This document shows, in pieces, positions 24,829 to 33,120 of a DNA stretch of 64,000 nucleotides. The notes under the pieces are model-generated. The model saw only the letters and a program-made list of their open reading frames with translations, had not been told where the DNA came from and made no database searches. Source of the stretch: RGIG5612 sp050944475 (GTDB lineage: Bacteria; Bacillota; Clostridia; Lachnospirales; Lachnospiraceae). Each line of letters opens with the position of its first letter. Within the stretch, counting starts at the first letter, position 1. Position numbers and translations under genes: made by a program. The stretch lies in NCBI GenBank assembly GCA_050944475.1, contig JBMNRD010000006.1:102314-166313 (forward strand), given 5' to 3'.

Positions 24829-25674
24829 CTATATAAAATCAATTCTGTTTATCGCCATCTTCATCATTTTATCGCCTATTCTTGCAAGCAGACGATGCAA
24901 AAAACGAATATTAGGACTTTTCATATCATAATAACCCAACATATAGCCTTTTGAAGTAAGTTTATTATTATCAGACCAGTTTAGCTCTTTCTTCGGATTA
25001 TTAACATAAAACAAGCCCTCTACATTACTGATTCCCATATTCTTTAATGTTTTTGACATCATCAGCTTCAAACCAAGCTTGCCTACGCTGTCAAATACTA
25101 AACATCCTCCTGAATATCTTTTGGAAAGTTCCAAGACCAAGGTTTTCACTTCATCTTTCTTGAAATAATGGAATACTCCGGCAGCAAAGAAAATAACTCC
25201 GCTTGAACCGTCAACTTCGTCCATCCACGAATAATCTCTTAAATCGCAAGCAATATTCTTTTCTCTTTTTTGTTCCGGAATTAATTTCTTACGAACTGAT
25301 ATAACATCGGGAAAATCAATATTAATAATATGGCAAAGTCCGTTATCACAAGCTTTTCCCGTTTCATCCAAGCCGCAGCCGAGATTGACAATCGTCGCTT
25401 TAGGGTGCTTTTTCAGATATTCTTTGATTTCCCACATCATATCAAGCTGTCTCATTGCAGCTTCAAGGGATCCAAACTCATATAAAAACGAGGTGCTCTT
25501 TTTCTCCAGCTCCGAAAAATCATAATTAAGACTTTCGCATAATCTTTTTGCAAAAAGATCATTATAAAGTTCGGGAAATTTTTCGGAACACATTTTTCTT
25601 CCGTATAAAGGAACAATCAACGTTTCCTGAACGGTATTCTTTTCTATTTTAATTTTTTTCATATCGATATACAC
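24829..25674 (-). CDS. Class I SAM-dependent methyltransferase of the leucine carboxyl methyltransferase/Tcmp type
   Basis: The protein has 281 residues. The SAM-binding motif I is IVNLGCGLDETGKA, followed by INIDFPDVISVRKKLIP, and the acidic DLRDYSWMDEV, all usual for the PF04072-like family that methylates carboxyl or phenolic oxygen atoms of small metabolites. FFAAGVFHYFKKDEV is the post-motif that distinguishes this family. The substrate is not known. It lies 28 bases behind the membrane protein gene on the same strand, so the two are probably co-transcribed. Confidence 0.82.
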   Translation of the reverse strand: MYIDMKKIKIEKNTVQETLIVPLYGRKMCSEKFPELYNDLFAKRLCESLNYDFSELEKKSTSFLYEFGSLEAAMRQLDMMWEIKEYLKKHPKATIVNLGCGLDETGKACDNGLCHIINIDFPDVISVRKKLIPEQKREKNIACDLRDYSWMDEVDGSSGVIFFAAGVFHYFKKDEVKTLVLELSKRYSGGCLVFDSVGKLGLKLMMSKTLKNMGISNVEGLFYVNNPKKELNWSDNNKLTSKGYMLGYYDMKSPNIRFLHRLLARIGDKMMKMAINRIDFI

Positions 25675-25702
25675 TTTCTCTGCTTTTTGATAGTTTTCAC
25701 AA

Positions 25703-26431
25703 TCAATCGGATGGCGATTTATTCAGGTTTTCTTTTGCCTTGCCAAGCATTAACAAGGCTCCGCTTAACATCCATATATTGCCCAGAGTCAAAGCGCCCA
25801 TAACTATGGCATTTACAATTGAATAGTTGCCGAAAAGGCCGACGAGGCTGAAAAGCAAGCCCCCCACCGGTATAGAAAACACCCACCCCCAACGGGGAAA
25901 AGGGCTGAATCCCCCGGAGACGGCTTTTATATAGGCATAAACGTCTATAACCCAGAATATAAAAAAAGGTATATAGAGGGGTAACGAGAAATAACATGCA
26001 AACTTTATTGAAGAAGCCAAAGCAGTCGCAGGAGCAGCCGCTGTCATATACTTATAAAAAAAGGCTGAGGCCAAGGAAGACATGTGGACACCGGGACCGC
26101 CCAAAATTAAACAAACAAGCATTCCCGCACCGAACAAATTGGCATATTTTCGAGAATACGGCTTAAGGAGTTTATATATGCCGAAATGACCCAAGACGGA
26201 AACCGGTGCACCTATCAATCCCAAAATAGCCGCCCAAAACATTTTCCTGTCGGACATTGTAATATATTGATAAATCAGTCCTTCTATCCCGTTGAGACTC
26301 GTATTTCTAACACCCCAACCTGCAAGCATGTCCCCGGCAAGGTTTATAAAAGCACCTAAAATACTTATTTTTAATAATAGAGATATCCTATCCCAATCTA
26401 TGTCTTTCTTTAATTTATTTTCACCTTCCAT
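25703..26431 (-). CDS. Multi-pass membrane protein (possibly DUF6796 family)
   Basis: The 242 residues include six to seven predicted membrane helices: for example ISLLLKISILGAFINLAGDM, MFWAAILGLIGAPVSVLGHF, YANLFGAGMLVCLILGGPG and VFSIPVGGLLFSLVGLFGNY. From memory the pattern resembles DUF6796 proteins of Clostridia, which have no assigned function. No catalytic or transport motif is visible. It precedes the methyltransferase gene in a probable two-gene unit. Confidence 0.7.
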   Translation of the reverse strand: MEGENKLKKDIDWDRISLLLKISILGAFINLAGDMLAGWGVRNTSLNGIEGLIYQYITMSDRKMFWAAILGLIGAPVSVLGHFGIYKLLKPYSRKYANLFGAGMLVCLILGGPGVHMSSLASAFFYKYMTAAAPATALASSIKFACYFSLPLYIPFFIFWVIDVYAYIKAVSGGFSPFPRWGWVFSIPVGGLLFSLVGLFGNYSIVNAIVMGALTLGNIWMLSGALLMLGKAKENLNKSPSD

Positions 26432-26567
26432 GCTTTTCCCTCTTTAAATTTTTAACAAAAGACCGCATATCGTCATACTTCCTTATAAAAAAATATCATT
26501 AATCGAAAAAGCACCACTTTTCTTTAAAAGACAAAGAGTTTCTTATAGAAACTCTTGCCTGTCAATC

Positions 26568-26674
26568 TTAGCGGTCCACACCGATGATTTTAGTTGTCGG
26601 ATTCTTTTTCGCCACTGCAATAGTTAAAGCACCGCTTCCACAACCTATATCTAAAGCCAAAACCTTTCTCCATC
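26568..26674 (-). pseudogene. Fragment of a SAM methyltransferase
   Basis: The minus strand reads KVLALDIGCGSGALTIAVA followed by KKNPTTKIIGVDR and a stop, which is a textbook SAM-binding motif I with its following strand. In the codons before it the frame is shifted by one base (ISKASDGE in another frame), and nothing else of the gene remains. It is a short remnant of a methyltransferase different from the one at 24829. Confidence 0.65.
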
Positions 26675-26808
26675 AGAAGCTTTAGATATATTTATGAGTT
26701 AGACACTGCTAACCAAGAAAATATTATCACTAATTCGTTGCTCTGTCAATATTTAAGCGGGATTTTATATTTTCTAAACTCGTAAATAAACGTATTTCGC
26801 AAAATTTT

Positions 26809-26988
26809 TTATTCCTTCATCTTGCTGATAACGCTTTCCCTTGTCAGTCTTACCGGTTCTCGTATTTTAAGGTAACCCTCAACATCAAACAAATTTTTCT
26901 TATCATAATCCTCACATGGACAGGAAGCCTGCCGCCATATAATATCATCTGCCTTATCGCATAAGAGGTTAAGTAGCCGGGGACCTCG
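26809..26988 (-). pseudogene. Unrecognised coding remnant
   Basis: An open frame of 59 codons without a usable start ends at 26809-26811. It reads DDIIWRQASCPCEDYD, then KKNLFDVEGYLKIREPVRLT and ESVISKMKE, with codon use like a real gene. I do not recognise it. The rest of the 720-base gap 26432-27154 shows only the methyltransferase fragment and the region ahead of the XRE gene. Confidence 0.4.
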
Positions 26989-27154
26989 TTATAATATCAG
27001 ATGAGATGGTAAGATAGGTATGATTGAAAAAGAGATCCCGTTATTGATGAGGGCGATGAAAAACGGTACAATAAGTAACACCGCTGTTACGGTAAAAGCA
27101 TTGCATTTACGGTATCGTTTGGATATGGTGAAATCAAAAAAGGAGGCCACCATT

Positions 27155-27754
27155 ATGACTATGACTTTTGGAAAAAAACTACAGGATTCAAGAAAGAGAG
27201 CAGGGTTGTCACAGGAACAGCTCGCGGAGAAATTGTCGGTATCTCGCAGCGCAGTGGCAAAATGGGAAAACGACAAAGGTATGCCGGATATCGATAATTT
27301 AAAGGCAATGGCGCAGCTGTTAGATGTGAGCATTGATTATATGCTGGACGATGGAAGCACGCTGGAGTTTGAGGTGATGCGCGAGCCCATTGATATCAGC
27401 TTATTTGAAAAATCAAAAAAACGCAAATTCCGCTATGATACGGTTATATTGTCCAAGTTCCCGGACGCTGATTCTATTATCCCATTGTGGCGCGAAAAAA
27501 AGTGCAGTAAATGGGAAATTGCCATCGAGTGGTTAGTGTCGCCCGTCTTTGGTCTGTTTGATTTTATGGATAAGGTTGACAATCATAGTTACTATTACCT
27601 AGTGGAGCAGAAAGACCGGCAGTATTTGGTTAATGTGAGCAAGGAGTTTGTCACGTCATCCAAGTTGGTCAGACGGATAAGTGAAAAGAATTTTATCATC
27701 GGAAAACATAAGTTTAAGCGACTGGATTCACAAGAGCTGGTGGAAAAGACGTAA
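27155..27754 (+). CDS. XRE family transcriptional regulator
   Basis: The protein has 199 residues. An N-terminal helix-turn-helix domain (about 4-62: FGKKLQDSRKRAGLSQEQLAEKLSVSRSAVAKWENDKGMPDIDNL) is followed by a C-terminal domain of unknown function with DKVDNHSYYYLVEQKDRQYLV. The frame is open from 27020, but the strong AAAGGAGG at 27138-27144 sets the start at ATG 27155. The target could be the neighbouring genes; it stands alone on its strand. A role in stress or niche control is only a guess. Confidence 0.9.
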   Translation: MTMTFGKKLQDSRKRAGLSQEQLAEKLSVSRSAVAKWENDKGMPDIDNLKAMAQLLDVSIDYMLDDGSTLEFEVMREPIDISLFEKSKKRKFRYDTVILSKFPDADSIIPLWREKKCSKWEIAIEWLVSPVFGLFDFMDKVDNHSYYYLVEQKDRQYLVNVSKEFVTSSKLVRRISEKNFIIGKHKFKRLDSQELVEKT

Positions 27755-27892
27755 GAATTGCCGGCTTTTTTAATGTTGTTGATGAAGACAGTGACGGTAT
27801 AATAAAATAAAAGGCAATGAATTCATAATTGATTCTTGGACGTGTCTATGTTTAATCTAAAAATCCGCTTTCATTTTTTACTTTGTATTAGA

Positions 27893-28612
27893 CTACCCGA
27901 TATTGTCTAATTCCTCAATAAATGATCCTAATTCATCGTAGCTTCCGTGGGGATAAATAGATATATCAGCATTATCCTTGTTAATTAAGCAGTCCGTGAG
28001 TAGAAAGACTTTCATGCCGAGTTGTTGAGCCGCCATATCATCAATCACATCATTTCCGACCATCAAACATTCTTCCGGCGTAAGCTGTAGCTTTTCAAGA
28101 AGTTCTTTATAATAATTGAGGTTCGGCTTGCAATAGTGAGTGTGCTCAAATGTGGTATAGAGCTCAAAGTCGCTTGGTTCAAGTCCGGCCCAACGAATCC
28201 GACTTTCGGTTGCAACTTTCGGAAATAGCGGGTTAGTTGCCAGTACAACACGGTATCCTTTCGCTTTGATTCGTTTTAACAGTTCTTTTGCTTTGGGTTC
28301 ATAACCACAAACGGATTGAATTTTTTGAAAATCGGTTTGATAAAACTCATCAAAGATATGCGTATCATGTTTTGCCTTGCCACCATAAACGCTTGCAAAG
28401 GTATCCCAAAATACTTCTTCATTCGTTTTGTTGCCGTCATTTTTGACCATAGCATAAGTTCCTGCAATAACAGCTTTGGAAAAAGCTTTTGGTTCGTACC
28501 CAAAAAACATTGCGGCCATTGCCAAGCCTTTAATATAGGCGCCGGCAAAAACATCTTGATCCATCGGCAGAAGCGTACCATCTAAATCAAATAAAATCGT
28601 AGTAATATTCAT
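27893..28612 (-). CDS. HAD family hydrolase (phosphatase-like)
   Basis: The haloacid dehalogenase fold protein has 239 residues with the nucleophile motif FDLDGTLLPMD near the N-terminus, motif II in RVVLATNPLFP (T), motif III lysine in YCKPNLNYY and motif IV MVGNDVIDDMAA. It should hydrolyse a small phosphorylated compound; the substrate is not evident. An upstream ATG (28642) is in frame, but GAAAGGAA stands before the ATG at 28612, which starts with MNITTILFDLDG as in relatives. Confidence 0.88.
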   Translation of the reverse strand: MNITTILFDLDGTLLPMDQDVFAGAYIKGLAMAAMFFGYEPKAFSKAVIAGTYAMVKNDGNKTNEEVFWDTFASVYGGKAKHDTHIFDEFYQTDFQKIQSVCGYEPKAKELLKRIKAKGYRVVLATNPLFPKVATESRIRWAGLEPSDFELYTTFEHTHYCKPNLNYYKELLEKLQLTPEECLMVGNDVIDDMAAQQLGMKVFLLTDCLINKDNADISIYPHGSYDELGSFIEELDNIG

Positions 28613-28665
28613 TATGTAGATTCCTTTCGATATAATCGGCATGTTAGCGTTATCTCTTCATGCGA

Positions 28666-28881
28666 TTACCGAGTTTTTTTCGGAATAGAGACAATCTCCG
28701 GAAAATATTTTTTAAGCGAAATCGACTTTATAATTGGAAAACCAATTTCGGATAGAAGATTTATTCCGGCCTCTTCCATAAACCGAATATAGAGCAAAGC
28801 ACATATTACCTTATTATTATACTGTGTTTCATAGTCCTTATCAATAACCCTAAAAAAGAAGAGTCCGCCACCTTTTTTCAT
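28666..28881 (-). CDS. Small hypothetical protein (71 residues)
   Basis: This is an uncharacterised reading frame starting MKKGGGLFFFRVIDKDYE, with GAGGGA seven bases upstream. It has no membrane segment and no family I recognise, and could be an intact small gene or the remains of a longer one. It lies in the gap between the island and the core genes, 23 bases upstream of the HAD gene's longer frame on the same strand. Confidence 0.4.
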   Translation of the reverse strand: MKKGGGLFFFRVIDKDYETQYNNKVICALLYIRFMEEAGINLLSEIGFPIIKSISLKKYFPEIVSIPKKTR

Positions 28882-28994
28882 ATTAAAGTCCCTCAATTTC
28901 AAGAGGTAATGCTTTTTTGATCTTGTCGAGAAAATTTTGGAACATTCCCCGCTTTTTCACAAAATTGTTGCCTTAAGTTGTTTATGAGTATAAA

Positions 28995-30254
28995 ATGATG
29001 CATAAGTATATTAAATTGCCGGGGGAACGGGTGTTGGCGGGCAGGAAAAAGGAAAAGAAATGGATTAAATTCCGGCATAAGCTTATTCGGATTATTGTCT
29101 GGCTTCCTTTTTATGTATGTCTCAGGATTATGTACAGGGTTGACATACGTTTTTTTAAGGAACAGGAAAAAAGGCCCTATCTCATTTTATATAATCATCA
29201 GACTGTGGCAGACCAGTTTTTTGTGGGCCTGGCGGTTAAGGGCGGCACCTATTATGTAGCCTCAGAGGATATTTTCTCAAACGGCTTTATTTCAAAACTG
29301 TTAAAGTTTGCAATAGAGCCTATTCCCATCAAAAAACAGACAACGGACATTCGGGCGGTGAAAACCTGCTATCGTGTCGCAAAAGAGGGCGGCTCGATTT
29401 GCATTGCTCCCGAGGGAAACCGAACCTTCAGCGGAAGAACGGAGTATATGAACCCGGCAATCGGCTCCATGGCCAAGGTACTCTCTTTGCCCATAGCTAT
29501 TTTTAAGATTCAGGGGGGATACGGCACCCAGCCAAGATGGAGCGACGGCACCAGAAAAGGTAAAATGACCGCAGGAGTCACAAGAGTCATAAAGCCTGAG
29601 GAATATAAGGATCTGTCTGCTGACGAGCTGTATCAGATAATCAGAGACGAGCTTTATGTTAACGAGGCTGTGGCTGACGGAGAGTTTCGCAGCGGAAAGA
29701 GGGCGCAATATCTGGAACGCGCCATGTATGTGTGCCCGTACTGCGGGTTGTCGGTGTTTGAAAGCAATGGGAATATAATCCGTTGCATTACCTGCGGAAG
29801 GGAAATGATATACGGCGCGACCAAGGAAATAAAGGGCGTCGGCTTCGATTTCCCGTTTAAATTTGTTGCTGAATGGTATGATTACCAGCAGGATTTCGTC
29901 AACAGGCTTGACCCGGATTGCTATCTGGAGATTCCGATGTTTACGGACAAAATGTCGCTGATTGGTGTTATCCTCTATAAAAACAAAAAGGTCCTCCGGA
30001 AATCCTGCACCTCTGCATTGTATGGTGACAGAATCGTTTTTGATGAGGACAGAGATGAGGAGTTGACATTATCCTTCGATGACATTGCCGCTCTTTCGGT
30101 ATTGGGAAGAAACAAGGCCAATATTTATCACGGAGAACAGGTATACCAGCTTAAAGGCGATAAGCATTTTAATGCCTTGAAATATGTAAATATTTATTAC
30201 AGATACAGGAATGCAAGAAAGGGGCAATCGGATGGAAAATTTTTGGGATTATGA
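28995..30254 (+). CDS. 1-acyl-glycerol-3-phosphate acyltransferase-like protein with zinc ribbon
   Basis: The N-terminal half (about 20-230) is a PlsC-type acyltransferase, which esterifies lysophosphatidic acid or related lipids at the membrane: NHQTVAD is the HX4D catalytic motif, and APEGNRTFSG contains the EGxR acceptor motif. A hydrophobic stretch (about 32-46) anchors it. Unusually, residues 240-265 form a zinc ribbon (CPYCG, CITCG), and a C-terminal domain of about 150 residues follows that I do not recognise. There is no obvious ribosome site before the ATG, so the start is uncertain; an upstream TATAAA ends directly at it. The end overlaps the gltS start. Confidence 0.85.
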   Translation: MMHKYIKLPGERVLAGRKKEKKWIKFRHKLIRIIVWLPFYVCLRIMYRVDIRFFKEQEKRPYLILYNHQTVADQFFVGLAVKGGTYYVASEDIFSNGFISKLLKFAIEPIPIKKQTTDIRAVKTCYRVAKEGGSICIAPEGNRTFSGRTEYMNPAIGSMAKVLSLPIAIFKIQGGYGTQPRWSDGTRKGKMTAGVTRVIKPEEYKDLSADELYQIIRDELYVNEAVADGEFRSGKRAQYLERAMYVCPYCGLSVFESNGNIIRCITCGREMIYGATKEIKGVGFDFPFKFVAEWYDYQQDFVNRLDPDCYLEIPMFTDKMSLIGVILYKNKKVLRKSCTSALYGDRIVFDEDRDEELTLSFDDIAALSVLGRNKANIYHGEQVYQLKGDKHFNALKYVNIYYRYRNARKGQSDGKFLGL

Positions 30255-31629
30255 CGTATGGGCCAAGCTTCTCGTTATAGGTTCGCTGCTTTTGGCTCTC
30301 TTGGTAGCAAACATTTTGAAAAGGTCCTTTAAGTTCCTCAGAATGTCGTTGATTCCCACATCGGTTCTGGCGGGAATCATTATCGCAATAGTCGCTTCGA
30401 TTTACAAGACGATTACAGGGGATATTATGTACGACACCGCTATTTTCGGCGGAAACGGAACCATAACACTCGAGTATATCACCTATCATACCCTTGCACT
30501 GGGATTTATTGCTTCCACTTTCAGGAAAGCAAAGGGAAAAATCAGCAAAAAGCGTGCGGTTGAGATTTTCAATACCGGTGTGACCACAGTATCAACCTAT
30601 CTGATTCAGGCAATACTCGGCCTGACGATTTCACTGATTGCTGCTCTGTTTATCAGCGGATTTTTCAAGGCTGCAGGTTTGCTGCTCCCCTTCGGATACG
30701 GGCAAGGCACCGGACAGGCTCTAAACTACGGCGCCATTTATGAATTCCAGTTCGGATTTGAAGGCGGAAAAAGCTTCGGTCTGACCATTGCCGCCTTGGG
30801 CTTCATCAGTGCCGCGGTCGGAGGCGTAATTCATCTGAATATACTTAAAAAGCGTGGTCGTGTCATTGTGAAAAGCGAGGAGGAGCGCGGCCTGCGCTCG
30901 GAGGAAGTTCAGTCTGCAAATGAAATTCCCATGCAGGAGAGCATCGACAAGCTGACCGTGCAGGTTGCCCTGATTGCCCTTGCCTATGCCCTTGCTTATG
31001 GATTTATGTATCTGTTGGGGATGCTTCTTCCAAGCATGAAATCCGTTGTATACGGCTTTAACTTCCTGATTGGCGTATTGATGGCAACCCTTGTCAAGGC
31101 GGCGCTGAATTTTCTTAGTAAAAAGAATATTGTCAAGAAGGAGCACACAAATGATTTCCTGATGACCAGGACCAGCAATCTCTTCTTTGACATCATGGTG
31201 GTTGCGGGAATTGCTGCCATCCGCTTGAGTACACTCGAAAATTACTGGGGAGTTATTCTCATCATGGGTGTCCTGGGTCTGATAATTACATATTATTATA
31301 ACAGAATTGTCGCTAAAACACTTTTCAAGGAGTACCAGGAAGAGCAGTTTCTTGTAATGTACGGAATGCTGACGGGAACCGCCAGTACAGGCATCATACT
31401 GCTCAGGGAAATCGACGGGGACTTCAAGACTCCGGCAGCGGACAATCTGGTTTACCAGAACTTCCCGGCCATTGTCTTCGGATTTCCGATGATGCTGCTG
31501 GCGACCTTTGCGCCGGTTAAACCGGTCCTGACCCTTATTATCCTGATTGTGTTTTTTATAGTAATGAATATAATACTTTTCAGGGCGCAGATATTCCGGA
31601 GGAAGAAAAAAACCGCGAAAAACGAATAA
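30232..31629 (+). CDS. gltS: Sodium:glutamate symporter GltS family protein
   Basis: This is a multi-pass membrane protein of 465 residues and the ESS family, with two inverted halves. The hallmark GYGQGTGQALNYG in the first half and YGMLTGTASTGIILLREID in the second mark the ion and substrate sites. It should import glutamate with sodium. The ATG at 30232 has GAAAGGGG in front and overlaps the acyltransferase gene by 23 bases; an earlier in-frame start (30211) was rejected for lack of a ribosome site. Many clostridial relatives have not been tested for substrate. Confidence 0.88.
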   Translation: MENFWDYDVWAKLLVIGSLLLALLVANILKRSFKFLRMSLIPTSVLAGIIIAIVASIYKTITGDIMYDTAIFGGNGTITLEYITYHTLALGFIASTFRKAKGKISKKRAVEIFNTGVTTVSTYLIQAILGLTISLIAALFISGFFKAAGLLLPFGYGQGTGQALNYGAIYEFQFGFEGGKSFGLTIAALGFISAAVGGVIHLNILKKRGRVIVKSEEERGLRSEEVQSANEIPMQESIDKLTVQVALIALAYALAYGFMYLLGMLLPSMKSVVYGFNFLIGVLMATLVKAALNFLSKKNIVKKEHTNDFLMTRTSNLFFDIMVVAGIAAIRLSTLENYWGVILIMGVLGLIITYYYNRIVAKTLFKEYQEEQFLVMYGMLTGTASTGIILLREIDGDFKTPAADNLVYQNFPAIVFGFPMMLLATFAPVKPVLTLIILIVFFIVMNIILFRAQIFRRKKKTAKNE

Positions 31630-31636
31630 AAACCGC

Positions 31637-31760
31637 TTGCTTTCCATTTCCGTCTGTGATAACATGATTCACGCTGTGAATCAGATGGTCCGCTGTTACG
31701 AGGTGGTATGGCCGCCGAAGAAGTATTAAGAACATCGAATATTTTGAGGAGGTCACGCAA
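31637..31760 (+). promoter_or_regulatory. Promoter and structured leader of rplS
   Basis: TTGCTT (31637-31642), 17 bases, TAACAT (31660-31665) form a promoter like that of secG. Right behind it TGATTCAC/GTGAATCA (31665-31672, 31676-31683) makes a perfect 8-base stem with a 3-base loop. Firmicutes have a known L19 leader RNA that regulates rplS. I see the position and a hairpin but cannot confirm the Rfam model by eye, and the promoter overlaps the hairpin's first base. Confidence 0.5.
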
Positions 31761-32108
31761 ATGAACGACATCATTAGAAAAATAGAAGCGGATCAGCTGA
31801 AAGAGAATGTTGATAACTTTAAAGTGGGTGATACAGTTAAAGTATCAGCTTTAATCAAAGAGGGCAGCAGGGAGAGGATTCAGGTCTTTGAGGGTACTGT
31901 CATCAAGAGACAGGGCGGCGGCGTGCGCGAGACATTTACTGTAAGGAAAATTTCCGGCGGCATCGGCGTAGAGAGGACATGGCCGCTTCATTCACCCACA
32001 GTTTCTTCCATTGAGGTGGTCAGAAAAGGTAAAGTCAGAAGAGCCAAATTGTTCTACCTAAGAGACAGAGTAGGTAAGAGGGCTAAGGTAAAAGAAGCCG
32101 TAAGATAA
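31761..32108 (+). CDS. rplS: 50S ribosomal protein L19
   Basis: L19 (115 residues) lies at the 30S-50S interface of the ribosome. FKVGDTVKVSALIKEGSRERIQVFEGTVIKRQGGGVRETFTVRKISGGIGVERTWPLHSP and the basic end KLFYLRDRVGKRAKVKE are fully conserved. The ribosome site is GAGGAGG. In many Firmicutes trmD precedes rplS; here gltS does, so the gene is a single-gene unit with its own promoter and terminator, and rbgA follows. Confidence 0.98.
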   Translation: MNDIIRKIEADQLKENVDNFKVGDTVKVSALIKEGSRERIQVFEGTVIKRQGGGVRETFTVRKISGGIGVERTWPLHSPTVSSIEVVRKGKVRRAKLFYLRDRVGKRAKVKEAVR

Positions 32109-32126
32109 TTACCGAAAACGTTCCAC

Positions 32127-32157
32127 AGGGCAATCGCAAGATTGCCCTTGTTTTTTT
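32127..32157 (+). terminator. Rho-independent terminator after rplS
   Basis: AGGGCAATC (32127-32135), loop GCAA, GATTGCCCT (32140-32148), then seven T's (32151-32157). This is a strong, typical terminator. Confidence 0.95.
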
Positions 32158-32214
32158 CTTATGGTAAAATGACTTGGACATTTATAGAATGTCGGTTTAG
32201 TAAGGACAGGCAAA

Positions 32215-33108
32215 ATGAATTTTCAATGGTATCCCGGCCACATGACCAAGGCCAAAAGAATGATGCAGGAGGACATCAAGCTGATCAATCTTGTTATTGA
32301 GCTGCTTGATGCCAGAGCGCCGCTTTCCAGCCGCAATCCGGATATAGACGAGCTGGCAGAGGGCAAAGCCCGTCTTGTACTTCTTAACAAAACCGACCTG
32401 GCGGATGAGCGGCTAACGCAGAGATGGTTTGATTACTTTATAAGACAGGGACTCCATGTCTGCAAGGTGAATTGTAAAAACAGTGCCGATATGAAGCAGA
32501 TAAATGCAGTTGTTCGAAAGGCCTGTGCAGACAAAATTGAAAGAGACAGGAAAAGGGGAATTCGCAATCGTCCGGTCAGGGCAATGGTGGTTGGAATTCC
32601 CAATGTGGGCAAGTCCACATTTATAAATACATATGTTAGAAGGGCTGCGGCCAAAACAGGAAACAGGCCCGGAGTTACAAAGGGAAAGCAGTGGATCAGG
32701 CTCGGAAACTCCATTGAGCTGCTGGATACACCCGGTATACTCTGGCCGAAATTCGAAGATCAGAGCGTGGGCCTTAAGCTGGCTATGATCGGCTCCATCA
32801 GGGATGAGATAATGGATACCGAAAAACTGGCTCTTGAGCTGATAAGGCTGCTGAATGAGAGATATCCCGATGCCCTGAATGACTATTACAAGCCGGAAAA
32901 TGCGGATATCAGCGCTTTTTTGGAGCAGAGTCGGACAATCGGCGCCACACCCGGTGAAGATGTAATTATGCTGGCGAAAATCTCCGGAGTGAGGGGTTGT
33001 CTTAAGGCGGGCGGCGAGCTTGACCTTTTAAGGGGGGCAAACCTGCTGCTGGAAAATTTCAGGAACGGACGTATCGGCCGGTTCACCCTTGAAGAGCCGG
33101 AGAAATAG
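32215..33108 (+). CDS. rbgA: Ribosome biogenesis GTPase YlqF/RbgA
   Basis: RbgA is a circularly permuted GTPase that drives late maturation of the 50S subunit. The 297 residues show the permuted order: the G4 motif NKTDLAD (about 60) comes before the G1 P-loop GIPNVGKSTFIN (about 126-137) and G3 DTPGILWP. The N-terminal MNFQWYPGHMTKAKRMM is characteristic, and the C-terminal helical domain is complete. It begins the rbgA-ftsY-M16C-era-recO gene row and follows rplS, as in many Firmicutes. Confidence 0.96.
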   Translation: MNFQWYPGHMTKAKRMMQEDIKLINLVIELLDARAPLSSRNPDIDELAEGKARLVLLNKTDLADERLTQRWFDYFIRQGLHVCKVNCKNSADMKQINAVVRKACADKIERDRKRGIRNRPVRAMVVGIPNVGKSTFINTYVRRAAAKTGNRPGVTKGKQWIRLGNSIELLDTPGILWPKFEDQSVGLKLAMIGSIRDEIMDTEKLALELIRLLNERYPDALNDYYKPENADISAFLEQSRTIGATPGEDVIMLAKISGVRGCLKAGGELDLLRGANLLLENFRNGRIGRFTLEEPEK

Positions 33109-33120
33109 ACAGGAGATAAT

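Noticed and set aside
14330..28995. Second copy of the tmRNA 3' end as attR of an integrated element
   Set aside because: Scanning the island by eye for GGTTCAATTCCCGCCAGC-like sequence gave no second copy, so the right border cannot be set this way.
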